From: Cucumis sativus
Taxonomy: Eukaryota; Streptophyta; Magnoliopsida; Cucurbitales; Cucurbitaceae
Direction of reading: 5' to 3'
NCBI RefSeq assembly: GCF_000004075.3
Contig: NC_026660.2
Location: forward strand, 7,068,001-7,132,000
Length of the DNA: 64,000 nt
In this document: positions 25,297 through 38,800 of the stretch, piece after piece
Layout of the letters: each line of letters starts with the position of its first letter
Position numbering within the stretch: the stretch's first letter is position 1
Position numbers and translations under genes: made by a program
Notes under the pieces: generated by a model
The model's database searches: none
What the model was told of the DNA's origin: nothing
Seen by the model: only the letters and a program-made list of their open reading frames with translations

Positions 25297-27569
25297 TGAG
25301 AAATGAATGTGGAAGAAGAGAAGGAATTATGTACAATGGGCATAAGAATCCGGCATTAATAAAATCAACTTTTCTTCTTAGATGATGATCCAACCAATTG
25401 TTGGCGTTGGATAACAACTTAGTCTACTAATGTGTATTGTAGTTTGAGTGAGGTGTGATACACACTACCAATTCTCTACTTACCCTTTTATCCCCTCTCT
25501 CTCTATGGACACCTTCTTTTCGTTTTTTTGTCTTTTGCCAGTTTTCTTACCTTTTATATCTCTTCTTTTCTCTCTTTCCCTTCATTTGCTTTCTATGTTT
25601 TGAGTTCCCCTTTTGCTACCCCGCGCTCACGACTATTTCCATTCCCCTGCACCTTCTCTTCATTCATCTCTCTCTATTCCCCACGTGCTCATTCTCATTC
25701 CTTCGATCTTCAATTTACGTACAGCCCCCATGATTTGCCACGTTGCATTACCTCCCAATGAGCTTACCGTGAGCTCGGTTGTACTCTTTACACTCACAAT
25801 CAAATCGAAACTGGATTTTATGCCATCAAAACGACACCCCAAGTCCAAACCTTTCTTTCTTTCTCTCTTTTCTTTCTTTTCTTTTTCAAAAATAATTTAT
25901 TCTAATCTTCTTATTTTCATCTATTTATTACCATCACTTAATCGCCATTACCTTTCTTTGTTTTTTTCCACGCTCTCATTACACTTTTACGCTTCGCAAC
26001 CCATCTCTACCTCAACCGTAATCCGTATGTACGTATATCTTGCTTTTTCAAACGTCATATTCTCTTTTTTCTTTCTATAGTGTCTGTTACACTAAAAACA
26101 CTATTTGTATGGATAGTTTTGAAAATATTACTTTTAGAACAAAATCGATATTATTATGAGCATTTATAGAAAAAAATTATGATTTAAAATCTTTTTAAGT
26201 ATAACGTTATTGAATGAGAAGTAAACCCATATAGGATGATTTTATAAAATTTGAAGTGCTTTATATACGTATAAATGACATTCTTTTTTGTTAGGTTACA
26301 AATTTTGTCTATTTGGAGTTTTTATAGAAATTGCAGATGTTATGTATTATACGAGAGTTTTGAAATATAAACAAATCGTGATCCTCGCGAGATGTTTATA
26401 TGGATCTATCACAATTCACAATTTCTATCAACTTTGTTATTTAAAACAAATTTTTAATATTTAAGGTCCCAACAATTATGATACGAGCCTTCGACACAAA
26501 TCAAATTAATATTTATAGTTTATATTAATAAAATTTGTGTAATTTTATTATATTTCAATTTCGTACTTATGACATATTAAGTGATAAATGTCATATGTTG
26601 CAAACTTTTTACCTTTTATTTAATATGAATTAATGAGTAAATTGGGTACGTACAAAGTGTGTCATTAAAGTTTCAAGAAGAAGTCTTAACTGGGTCAAAA
26701 TAGGTTACTATATGTTATATAAATAATTAGTTAGTGCGAGTTAAGGGTGCTCGAAAGTGAATAGAGTCATTTTAAGTTAATTTACATCTTTCTATAATTT
26801 TGCAGAAAAATGAAAAGACAAAATGTCATAGCAACATTGCAATCACATTGAGTTCTAGATTTGGTAAAATAGGATTTTAGCAGCATGTAGTTCATATTTT
26901 GTTTTTAATTCTGTTCTAAGTCGTTCTTTGATCTCGAACTCAATTAGAGTTTCATGGAGATCATGGATTTCAACCATTACCCAACCATAAAAGAAAGAAT
27001 CAAAGTTTGACAACAACATCCGTCGAAGGAAACTTCATCCTCTTCGAGAAAAAGAGCTCTTCTAAAGGGTAGCACCCTCTTTATTATTAGTCTAACCTTA
27101 TATCTAAAAAGGATGTATCGTGTAGAATGCATCACAATTACAAAAAAAAGTTTTGATTTCGTGCTCCATGCAAACTTATATCTCCTCTCATAACAAATTT
27201 GCAAATGTTCTTTTAATGAGTTTGAAAACATATAAATGTTCTCCTTTTTTTCTTTTTTATGAAATTTCTCCAAACTTACAATATTTCTGTAGAACTCCCA
27301 AAATATATAATGTAACCAAAATTAAATTACAAGGGTAAAATAGTATTTTAATATTTTGTTACATAAATAACCCTAAGTAATATCTTTTCTTAAAAAGAAT
27401 ATATTTATTTAAAGTGAAACATTGTAGTCAAAATTAATTTTCTATGTATTTTTCTTGACATTTGCAAAAATAGTATAAAAAAATTATGGTAATTAGATCC
27501 ATTTAACTATATATTCTAAATTATAAAAATAGAAAATTTAAAAATGAATAATTATCTAATAGAGACGAT

Positions 27570-27670
27570 ATATCTAATTACTTGTCATATTTGCAATATG
27601 CAAAAAAAAAAAAAAAATGTGTTAATGAACTGTTTTTCTTTAATTTTTTTTTGTTATATGATGCAATTTC
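27570..27670. repeat. dispersed AT-rich repeat, copy B
   Basis: Contains ttgtcatatttgcaatatgc, an A run, then aatgaactgtttttc, a T-rich run and gatgcaattt, in the same order as the copy at 290-420. Both copies have the same orientation. Confidence 0.45.
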
Positions 27671-28049
27671 CCTCGCTTTTCTCTCTTTATATATAACCTA
27701 TGTCTTTGCTTAATAATTAGTTCTTCTCCATAGATCTTTTCCCCATCTCTAAGAAACTTCCTACTCACATTTTATCTCTTTAGTTCCTTTAAAATTTTAT
27801 TTCCAAACTATAATTTATCTCTATTTAAACTTTTTTTTCAAGAAAATAAGTATCCAACATGCTAGCTAGGCCTTTTTATTTTTAACTACAAATAAGAAAA
27901 ACACAACCAAAGATTACAATGGAACATAGTAGAATCGACACAACCTTCTTCGTTTGTGAACAAAAATGTGTGAAGTTCAAAGAATTTGAATAATAAAACC
28001 TCTCAGTCAAAAATACACATTTAACCTAACAAATTAAGAAACATTTTCA

Positions 28050-28260
28050 AATATAGCAAATAAACAAAAAAAAAAAAAACATTTACAGAATACAACAAAA
28101 TTTCATATATCTTATTCTCTCAATGATAGATACTGATAAACTTCTATCAATTCTAATGATAGAAACTTATATATAAGTCTATCATTGATAAACGTTGACA
28201 TTTTGTAATATTTGTAAATATTTTCAGTAGTTTGGTTATTTACAGTAATTTTTTACAAAT
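28050..28260. repeat. MITE-like element with internal inverted repeats
   Basis: Flanks of the type aaatatagcaaataaac and gtaatatttgtaaatattt enclose tcaatgatagatactgataa and the near-complementary aagtctatcattgataa. Such palindromic tgatagac elements with surrounding atagcaaaatt blocks look like a dispersed non-autonomous family. Related copies in this window lie near 51.7, 54.5, 56.4, 59.5 and 63.0 kb. Confidence 0.55.
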
Positions 28261-31200
28261 TAACCGCAAAAATAAATTAATAAAAATATATACTCTATCA
28301 AACTAAAAAAATCGATTGGTTTTTTTTATATATATATATTTACAAATTAGTCTCCCACGCCTTGACCAAAAGATCATAAATGAAAATTACATATATAGTT
28401 AAAAAGTTAAAACACACAAAATTTGGTTCGTATTAAAACGTTATGGCTCTAAAACTATTTGTATATATTATGGTTGCTAAATGGAGTAGGTCTAACAACT
28501 TTTTTAGGATATACACTAACAAATTAAATTCAATTCATGGTGATGTTTATGCTCTAGGCAAATTACTAAAACCCCTTTCTATTTAAGATCTTAGTTTTTA
28601 AATTTTAAAAAAGAAACAAACAAAGAAACAAACATATAAGTTCGAATTTAAATACCTAATCTTTAGCCTTGCTATATGGTTGAAGGTTTCCCATCCAATA
28701 TGAATCATATTATAATAATGTTTCATCAATTGATTTTATTAAGAATGCACAAAGAAGTGCCCAAAACTACTATCAATATAACCAAAATTTATTTAACTAT
28801 GCTCGTTTTGTTAGAAGGTAATTAAATCATATCGACCGACCTAAAATTTTAAGTTTGGATAGATTTTGATAAATATGATTATTAACAATACTTTGAACTT
28901 CTTAATAGTGGGTTTAAAAATTTGTAAAAGATTCAACATATACTTTGATATGATGTTAAATCATTGACTAAAAAACTCGAGTGAAAATGAAAGGAAAAAT
29001 TTTGAAATGAAAATTCCAAACACTTCTACTTATTGCTTTTTTCATTTTAATAAAACACTTCATTTTTCATTTGACATAAGCATGCACCAACAGATTTAGT
29101 GTAAGCCTCGAGGTTCGAGCTTCCCTCACATTTATATTCTTAGTATATAGATATTTGATCTTATATCAATATCGTTAGCCGGTTTAGTAGTAATTAAACA
29201 AGTGTGGTAGTCCCTTATGGATCCAGACTTCAACCTTACGTTTTACCTTTTTAAATTTGTGCATCGACCAATGGTGACAAAGAAAAACCCTAATATTCTA
29301 TACTTGATTTTGAGAAAATAAGTTTAAAGTATAAACGAAAGCAACAATAAGATGTTGTTGGAGCTTTGTTGATATATGCAAAAAGGTGGAGGTTAGTACC
29401 AAGAAACAAAATTTATGACAATTATGACAAACGCAACATTATTATAGAGTAGGAGAATAATGTGACACCAAGACATAATAAATTAATGCCATAATTGTAT
29501 GGTAGGAAGTAGATAAATTAATAAAATAGGGTTCGAGATTAATAAAGGTATATAATGAAAGTTTAAATTTATTCACTTTACCTTTCAACTTACTTATTAG
29601 GATATAGAAGCTTTTTAAACTTTAAATTGTGGATAGGTTACACCAAAATATGGACACGAAAAATAAAAGTAAACCAATAGATATAGTTGATTGGTATTGT
29701 TTAAAATGTAAGGTGAGATAATCGAATATTTGACCTTTCAATGGTTATATGTTAATTAATTTAACAATTGAGAAGGCGTGATTTGTACAAATGTAAATGC
29801 ATGCTTTTCTTATCAAATATGAAATTGTCATTTTTCTCAACTACATATATATGTAATATGAAATTAAAGAAAATAAAAAAAATGTGTCATTTGAAAAAAC
29901 TTGATTTATTCATGTTTATATTGTCCAAGAAACTTTTTTTAAAATATACTTTTTTGAAAAAAATTCATGTGTTTGAATGCATTTTAAGTGTTTTTATTTC
30001 TCACGCACGTAGGTTTAGTTGGTTTAATACATGTCCAAAGTTTTAAAAATAAGATTATTATGAAAAGACGACTAATCAAATACCATGAAGTAATACTTTC
30101 AATTTTGTATTAAAAACATTTTTTCAAAAGTATTTTTTATATAAACTTATAGTATATGATTGGTTAAGTTGGACATTTAGAGAGTTAGTTCTTGAAGATA
30201 GCAGAGATGTTTTTTGAAACTAATCGTCGAAGTTGGTCATCAAATGTAGTTGTGCAAAGGTGGTAGCCATTGAAGCTAAGTGATTGTCATCATAGTTGTC
30301 ATTAGAGATCGTTGGAAAAGTTGATGTGTCACTAAATGAAATGGTATATTTCTTAAAATAGGTCATCGACCGACAAATATTGAAGCCATTGAAAACATTA
30401 GAGAGATAGAGAAATAGATTGAGTTTGGAGAGGTGAGTTACTAACAACTAATAATTAAGTTAATACTTTTACCAAGTCATCCCAATTCAAGTTAATAAAG
30501 CAAATAACACATCCTCTTAACGAGATCACTACGATATGCAGAAATGAAAGGGATTAAAGGGAGAATATTAGATGCACCATAGGTAATAGTTGCACTGTAT
30601 AGTTTGTAAGAGCTGTTATTAATATAACATGCCTCAAACATTATTATTACAATAAGAATTAAATATGTAATTTAATTTAATAATGAGATGTCTCAACTAC
30701 AAAAAAAGAAAAAGAAAAAAACTTGACCATTTCTCACATTAGTGTTAAAGGGTCCATTCATGCATCCAACTTCTGAATTGACCCAATTTTTTTAGTTGGC
30801 TAATTTTTAGGGTTCAATTATTGTCTTTAATGGATCTTCAAAATTTTGTGGAAAAAATCAGATCACTCCCTGCATTTTATTAATTAGCACTTAAATGCCT
30901 TCTACAATTAGGTCATGTGACCATGTTTTCATTTTTTAAAAAAAAACTTCATTTCATTTTCCTCTCCAATTATATATATATATATATATGCTTTGGACAG
31001 CTTGTTGAATTAATTTAATTCAACTGATCACACCATACACTTCTACCTAAATTAGTGTTTAATAACTTTTTCACTTGTTAAAATAAACATAATTTAATTA
31101 AAAAGTGAACTTAAATAGCATTTTGATATAATCTCTACCATCTCTAAAGGTCGAAGGTTCAATCATTCATCCCGCAACGATATACTATATAAAAACATAG

Positions 31201-33635
31201 TTTAATTAGACATAGTGTTATCAAATCAAGCATAGGATGGATACGACTTCAATCATGATCCAAACATGCCCTTCTTAGATTGATTTGGAAAAAGAAGAAA
31301 AAGATTCAACTAGAAAGATAATAAAATTGGCACAAGTTGGGGGAATTTGTTTAGGTTAGGTACCATCGTTACTCTATATTTTTCTCCCATAGTAAGCCCA
31401 ACCTCATTCTCCAATCTAGCCCAACTACAAGCTTCAATTTTTGCAATCAAAATTTTTAATTACCTTTTCTTAAGAGTAGGGAGAACAACACAAATACACA
31501 TAAATCAAATAGCATTTTTGACAAAATTGCTAGGTGACTTTAGTTTCGTAAAGATACCTCAACTTAAAAATCCCATTTATTTTTTATACAGAAGGCTTTC
31601 CCATCACATATTTTGGTGAGTTTTGGTATCCGCTATGTAACAAGTGAACTTCCTTTTTTAGACTCATTTTGATTCTATGTTGTCACTTTTTGATTCGAAT
31701 CTTTGCTATCTTCTTGTCATTTTTTGGCTTGATCCCAATGATTTACAAACAAACCATTTTGACATTACTCTACAAGATACGTTGGTTGATCTTTCTTATT
31801 TTGTGTGTTCATCCAATACTACACTCCATATTTTAGTTGGACAAATCATAAACTTTTTCTTTATATTGATTTTTTTCTCTCTATAATATGATTTTTTTCC
31901 TATTGTGTAATTTTAGATTATTTAGAAGGACTTTTAATTTTGAACTAGAAGATATTGTCTCTTTAATTTTATAGGTTTTACTTTCTATAATTTAGATAGC
32001 ATTATATTTGATTTGATTTGATTTAAGATCTTTCTTTGTTTTGTTTTGGCAGTAGTTTATTGATTTTGGATGAGTGGTAATTTGGTCCATTAATATTTTT
32101 CTTGATTTAGCCATTTTTTTTAAAGAAAAAAGTGACATTCTTTTTTTTCTTTCAAAATGACTAATTAAATAGGTTTAATATATATAGTGTTAGCCACATT
32201 ATTATAGTAGAAGTAGGCCTTGACTTCTCAATAAAAGCCCAGAAGTCATGTGCACAATTGTAGGCCCAATTACATAAACATTAATGTTATTATTATTGAA
32301 ATGGTTAATTTTCTTACCCATCTATGTTTTGTTTAGCTATTGTTAGGAATTATTTCAAAATCTCATGAAATTTTAAAGGTCTTACTTAAAATTTTCATTT
32401 GGCCCATAACTTACCAATAAACTTTCTAAATTGAAATCACTAAAATGTGTAATATTTTAAAATTTAATGATAAAATGATACTTTTCAATAAAATCTTACA
32501 AAAATTAGTTTTCTTTTTAAAATATATATTTTAAATAAAAATACAAGGATAAGAGTTGAATAGATATACACCATAAATATAACAAAGGAGTTAAAAGTGA
32601 AGCTTGGAGAAACAAAAAAGATGCAAACAAAGGATTAAAATAAAGACTTCCAATTAAGAGTATTGGAGTAGACAATATACATCATAATAAAAGAATTTTG
32701 ACAATATAGTAAACTTTCACTCACACTCGTTACCTAATTAAGAATTAATATTTTACAAGTTTTGTTGATATTCATAAGATCGAATGAGTTGTCTAATAAA
32801 ATTAATCGAAGCACGTAAAATAAGTTCGAACACTAGACACTAAAAAGAAAAAAATTGCAGTCTAGTGTCAAACAAAGACTTCCAAAGTGTGCCCTATGTA
32901 AATGGAAGCAAACTCAATAAATGATTTTTTAGATAAGAAAAAAAAAAGTGTGAATGAAACTAATGTTTATTTCCGGCAACATTTAGTAATCAAAATTCAT
33001 TCTTGTTTTTTATAAAAAAAATATTAAGTATAATTTATATTGATTTATACTTTTCTTAAATACAATAAATGAATTGTGAGTCAAATTTTAAAATAAAAAA
33101 TAAAATTTAAAAATTATGTATTTTTTTAGTTTTTAAATTTGGATTTTTTTAAACTATTGATAGAGGTAGATAACAAATATAAATAGTTTGAAGATAAAAG
33201 TAACAGTTTTTGGGCTTAATTTGATAAAAGAAAATGATTACTAAACAACCACTCCATGTATCAATTTTCATTTATATATATTCACCATAATCTCAACCTC
33301 AAATGGATATTACTAAATTAACCATTGTTTAGTATATATCCAACTCTAAATAATAACAAAATAAACTTGAAAGTAAAAAGAAAAAAAAAAGGTTTACCAC
33401 GTTTCAAACCATAATTTGAGTAGATGCAATAATAAGTTTATGATGAATAACCTAAACATTTTTCTTACCATATATATGATAATACAAATTAAACTATAAG
33501 CAGTTCTTAATTACTATGGCATGAGATCCCAAATCTTTCTCATATAATTAAACCATTAATCAACAACTACACTGATATTTGAGTACTTTATTACAGTTCA
33601 AATATAAATTACAAAGACAATTATATATATAATTA

Positions 33636-34013
33636 CTAACAAGAAGATTTACCTAGCTCTTCATCAATTGCCTTTTGAAGCCAAGCCTCAGCATCCTCCA
33701 TCATTCCTGGACTAAGTCTCACCATTAAAATGCAAAATTCCATCTCATTAAGAGCTCCATCCCCATCAAGATCTCCTTCCCTCACCATCGACTCCGCTTC
33801 GTTCTCGTTCATCCCTTCCATTCCCAAAAGTGCCGAATTCCGCCGTAAACTCTCGGCAGTTATCAGCCCTTTTGTTGCATCGGCAAGCAGCCGAAATCCG
33901 CTGCAAAGCTCGGCCACAAACACCTCCACGTCGAGCTTCTGCGCCATCACCGGCAACAAGTCTTCATACCCTTCATCCAGTACTCTACCTGAGGTATTAT
34001 GATTTTGATCCAT
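33636..34013 (-). CDS. KIC-like single EF-hand calcium-binding protein, 125 aa
   Basis: Intronless gene of 125 aa. It has one canonical EF-hand loop at residues 81-92 (DLDGDGALNEME) with Asp at positions 1, 3 and 5 and Glu at position 12, followed by FCILMVRLSPGMMEDAEAWL. An upstream helix-rich part (about 30-75, VFVAELCSGFRLLAD and TAESLRRNSALLG) resembles a second, non-binding EF-hand. This is the architecture of Arabidopsis KIC and PBP1. KIC binds the kinesin-like calmodulin-binding protein KCBP in a Ca-dependent way and inhibits its microtubule interaction, affecting trichome shape; PBP1 interacts with PINOID kinase. Which of the two this gene matches is not decided. A strong TATA run lies close upstream. 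Confidence 0.9.
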   Translation of the reverse strand: MDQNHNTSGRVLDEGYEDLLPVMAQKLDVEVFVAELCSGFRLLADATKGLITAESLRRNSALLGMEGMNENEAESMVREGDLDGDGALNEMEFCILMVRLSPGMMEDAEAWLQKAIDEELGKSSC

Positions 34014-34047
34014 TGCTTGAAGATGAGAAATTAAGATGAAGAGGGAA

Positions 34048-34063
34048 TTATATATATATAAAG
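34048..34063 (-). promoter_or_regulatory. putative TATA box of the KIC-like gene
   Basis: On the minus strand this reads ctttatatatatataa, 35-50 bases upstream of the start codon. If used, it leaves a very short 5' UTR. A weaker alternative (ttttatatg) lies near 34167-34178. Confidence 0.45.
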
Positions 34064-34069
34064 ATTTAT

Positions 34070-35090
34070 TGATTGGTTTGGTTGGAAAAGGGCAATTCTT
34101 GATGTCAACTCATCCCTCAAAATCATCCAAATCTTACCTGTCTAAGATACCCACAATCTCTAAAATACATATAAAAGGAGGACATAAGGGGGAACACAAT
34201 ATTTCCCTATACTAAATGTCTAAGTCTAACCATAGTTAAGTCTTAGATGAATGTGACAGAGAAAAGATATTTTTATCTTTAAGAAAAGGTTAAATTGAAG
34301 TAGTTAGTGCCTTTTTATGAATAGAGTCTATCCTTTATAAACTCCCGTTAATGGATATATATTTTATCATTCACCGACTCAAAAAATCGGATCTAAACGT
34401 GTATATAATTAATACTCTAATATAATATTGGTTTGATTGCTCTAAAAAATGGGGCGGACCATTTGCTAACTTCTCGTATGTATAATCTTTCGATTAGAAA
34501 ATTTTGGAAGGTTGTTGCCTAATACGAGAAGATGTTTTTACTGAATTTGTATGAAATTTAGAAATTGGACATTTGTAGAGTTGAGAAAGAAGATTGGAAT
34601 AAGAATTAGAAGGTAGGTTCGAGGAAGTTTCTTTGAGAGAAAAGGATAATCATAAGGGGGTGATGGGAGGGGTTTGGACTTTCTTAAGAAGTTTCTTAGG
34701 AGTTTCGTTGTTTGGAATTTATGTGGGATTTGGATTCTTCTACATCTGATTTGTTATAATATTTGCATAAAGGAGACATTATTGGTGTCCATTTCTGCAC
34801 TATTCTTTTGAAAAGTGACCACTCATATTCGTTCATTGGCCCCATCTCTTTTCATTTTCCCCTCTGCATCCACATGTATGTATCCAAGAGAGAGTCTAAA
34901 ATAATTTTATGGCTCCCGTGTATAAAGAAGTTAGGTTGGTTTAATTTTAATAAATGTAAATAATAATAATAGTTGGGTGCATTTTAAAATATATATATTT
35001 TAGGTAGGTTTTGTAATTTTCATTGAAATGTATGTACTACAGTTTGATTTTCTAGTTTTTCTGTATGTGAATGTGTAAGCCTATTTTTAG
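34070..35090. other. intergenic DNA, KIC-like gene to LINE insertion
   Basis: No exon was recognised. The open frame at 34763-34963 has no recognisable domain. The proximal part is likely KIC-like promoter. Confidence 0.5.
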
Positions 35091-35094
35091 GGTT

Positions 35095-35315
35095 GGTTTC
35101 ACTATTGTTTTTTTAAACAATATATGATTTTAGGTCAGTAGGGCATCAAGACATCTCCACTAAGGGTAAACACCTATATAGCATCATCACCATTTCCGTT
35201 TCATTAATGATATGAGAAAAATGTATAAGAAGCATAGAAGATAAAAGAGGGCTACAGAGAAGCCTAAAGACAGCCCAAAAGTAGTACAAGTTAATCAAAA
35301 TCGGTTTCACTATTG
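35095..35315 (-). mobile_element. short LINE/SINE-type insertion with 13-bp TSD
   Basis: The direct repeat ggtttcactattg occurs at 35095-35107 and 35303-35315 and brackets 195 bases. Directly inside the left copy is a T run (tttttttaaac), which is a poly(A) tail on the minus strand. The body (gtttcattaatgatatgag through agagggctacagagaagcc) resembles the 3' ends of plant LINEs in the antisense orientation. A TSD of this length plus an A tail fits target-primed reverse transcription of a 5'-truncated LINE, or of a SINE. It lies between the KIC-like gene and the ALMT 3' end. Confidence 0.75.
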
Positions 35316-35808
35316 CCTTTGAAGGAGTAGTTTGGTAACTAGCTTTTTAGAAAATGGATATCGTTCAATTTTCAATTTTTTTTAAAATTTCGATTTAAAG
35401 AAAGTATTTAAAATTTTTTTAAGAAATTTTAAAAACAAAAAAATTATTAGTATAAGAAATAGTAACACTGTAACTATATTGAATCGGAGTTCCAAATATG
35501 AAAAAGTGAAGGGGAGAACATTGGTACCCAAAGATTAATGGTAAAATATTTGTGATTAGTACTCTCAAATAGTACAATGGCATACATATTAGGGGAGTAT
35601 ACTATATGAGACATTATATATATACATAGTGGTAGTCATCATTTTAATTCCCAACAAAAAGGGGAAAAATTAAAATTCCAGAATTCTAAATAAATTATAG
35701 TCATACAAGACATATATGATTAGGGTTTAGGTTTAGAAAAGTAGAACTAAAGGGAGATTTCAGTTATATATGATATAATAAACTATATATTTGAAGATGT
35801 TAATGAAC

Positions 35809-38800
35809 TCAGGCCTCTGGAAAGACCCTCATGGCTACATTATGATCATGGTTATCTGAAGAAGATGGCTTCTTCTTCTCGTCTTCCGAATCGTAATTAG
35901 CGACATTAGCTAACGTCTCAACTGCATTCACAACGTGTTCGATTCTCGATGTAGTTTCTATCAAAAGAGATACCAATGTGGCCAGTGGAAGAAGCTTCAT
36001 TAGAGGTGGAATTGTTGTTGTTGCTGCTTTATGATCCTCATTATTGGCTTCTTCCTCTTGTTCTGATAATGAGACTTCCATTTGAGTACTTGGAAATGAC
36101 TTTATGGCATTTTGAAGTTCTTGAACAGCAACGTTCATATTTGACACTAAAAAGTCTATCTTTGTTGATTTTTTCATTTTCTTGATTACAATTGATAGTT
36201 CTTTCAAGACTTCTGAAGAAGAGCTGCTTAGTGCTTTGCATGGTTCCGCCAAATGCAATTTTAAAGAGTTTGGTGCCTACATGACGATCCAATTACAACA
36301 AAAATAATTAGATCAACTATTACATAATTTTGAAATCAAAATGAAGGAACAAAAATCAACCAAATAAATTAAAGTCGTGAAATTCAGTTTGTAACCATTT
36401 ATAGTTCCTACGAACTTTGATAAAATCTCATTAAAAGACGTTTTTTTTAAAAAAAAAAGTTCATGTAATGAATTTGATGCCTAATTAATTTATCAATTTA
36501 TACATGTTTTATGAAATTACAAATTCGTAGATTAAATTATTATAAATAATAAAATACAACAACTACGAGTATTATATATAAATTCAAATAACTTTTATCC
36601 TATTAAACAAATTCAAAAGTTATTTACAACTTTTAACAAACATTTTTCCTATTAAACAAATTCAAAAAGTTTAGTGATGGTATTAGTGGGATGATTGCAT
36701 GGCTAGCAATAATTTTTTTTATAAAAGTACTTAGTACATCCTAACCTAGTAACGTACGTCTATCTTTATACGATTTATAGTGTTAATTTATAAGTTATCA
36801 CATGATAAAACTTTCATTTTCAAATCTTTGAAATTAAAAGAAGATACATCAAGATAAATGAAACCTAATCGAAGTTTTACTTGAGTATTTGTTATTTTGA
36901 AAAATGGGACAATTAAAAAATTCACCTGAATTTCTGAGTTTAGGCAGCCATGGAGGGCCTCAATGCAATATGCAGATTTGCGCATTACTCCTCCAACTTC
37001 AAGATATTTTTTCCATGGGTGTCGGAACCCAAAACGGCCATGTGCTGGTTCCCATCTTGCAAAGTTAGCCTACATATATAAGATATAAAATTACCATCAT
37101 TTAATTTTTTATACTCTTAAATTCAAAGTTTTATGTCACTTCATTAAATGATAAGTTATCTTATAATTATACTTTAATCTTGAAATTATAATATACTTAT
37201 AATTTTAAACCACCATTCAACGTAAAAGTAGATAACACTTAAACTTAATGTAATGCTTGTCTACATATATTTCATCTTTTATTTATGTTCTTAATGCTTC
37301 CCTTATGTGTGTTTGTTTGAATTAATATTTAATTTTGACATCCTAGCTAGCTAGTTGTTGGTAAACTATCATTAAATTTAAAAATCTTAAACTATAGGTG
37401 TATGGTGTTTTCATTTTGATCTTTTACATGTGTTGCTAGAATATTCTTCTGATCTAAAAGATTTGGGTTACTGTGTTTTTAAGAATAAAGTTTATAAGAA
37501 CTATTTTTACCTATTATTCACTTTTTAAAAGTTAACCTTAGGTTTTGAAAACTTAAAAGTATTGGTTCTATTTAATAACTATTGACTTACCTTTCACAAT
37601 TTTTTATTTATAATTTTCTTATTGTAAGCATTTGGGTTTCTTAGACAATTTCTAAAAGCTTGCAAATTAAAATCAAGTTTTTGAAAAATACTTTTTCTTT
37701 TATTTTTAAAATTTGACTTGTAAAATATAGGTGTTCAAATAAAGGAGAGATGGTTGGCATCTCCCCTTATAAGATCGGAATTAGCCTTTGGGCTCTTTCA
37801 TATGAACACACGATTAAGGGTAGATCGTATTCAATTTTTTATAAAAATGTAGACAACAAACCATAGAAATCTATATAGATGGAAGTGGTGGATGTCAAAC
37901 TTTTGTTGTTTCTTACATGTTAGAATATTGCTAGAGACCATATAATTTTGGTGGGATTTCAAAGTTCTTCATAATAATTTTATAGTGTGGATCGAGATGA
38001 TAAATTAAACAAGAAACAATAATATATAATCTATTTGTTTAATTACCATTGATTCCTCGGATGCCTTGGAATTGAGCACACATTTATAGCCTTCAACTTT
38101 GGAATTATTATTCTTTTCATCTTCATTATTTTTCATCTCTTCAGTATCATCATCATTCTCAAAGTACTCACTAACACACCCTGAAATTGAACAACATATA
38201 TAAATATAAATATATTTGTTCACCACCAATAATTCTAATATATATATATATATATATGAAGAATGTGTGAGGAATTTAATTAATTACCATCCAGGGAATG
38301 GGCAAGTTTATCCAAATTACGGGCAGTGAGGCTCTGAAGCTGGCTGCCTGCCCAAATGGGGCAGAAAAGCATGCTGACAAATATACAAAGCGAAGTTCCA
38401 ATGGCAATGGTGCTGATTCTGGTTCGGGCCAGCTCGAACAGCTTTTCGACTCGATAACCCGAAATTGAAACTAAACAGAAAGTGAGGACGAAGATCATGG
38501 CGCCGTAGTCGAATCTCGACTTCACTGATGGTATGAACCGGGAGAATGTGGTTACTGAAGCTGCATGAATATGCATGGAAATAATTAACATGAATTAGGT
38601 GATCAATATGAGAGTGAGATCGAGTTTGAAAATTTCCTAATAATTGAATTAATTACCTAGAAGAAAAAGAGAGATTCCAAGAATAATCGGCTCAAATTTA
38701 TCACCAGATTCAGCTGCAATCCAATGAACACCAATGCCCAAACAACCAGCCAGAGAAGTTCCTATAACTCTATTTACACATTTGTAAAAAGTTGCACCTG

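Larger units (their letters stand above)
25420..33590. other. intergenic DNA upstream of CRK and downstream of the KIC-like gene
   Basis: The first several hundred bases (25450-26080) are CT-rich on the plus strand and give long spurious Ser/Phe/Leu frames; they probably include the CRK promoter. The rest is AT-rich with a dispersed repeat at 27570-27670, a MITE-like palindromic element near 28050-28260 and an AT run near 30970-30990. Open frames at 29768-30046, 31347-31619 and 31677-31886 show no domain signature or splice context. I see no gene. Confidence 0.55.

Noticed and set aside
25455..26080. Three overlapping plus-strand frames rich in Ser, Phe and Leu
   Set aside because: They follow a CT-rich promoter-type stretch upstream of CRK. 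Overlap in different frames and low complexity argue against coding.
29768..31886. Several 69-92 codon frames in the large intergenic region
   Set aside because: Lys/Phe/Ile-rich translations of AT-rich DNA, without conserved motif, promoter context or splice partner.
15729..34013. Idea of a calcium-signalling gene cluster (CRK3-like, KIC-like)
   Set aside because: The two genes are about 8.6 kb apart and belong to unrelated families. Plant neighbours of this kind are usually coincidental.
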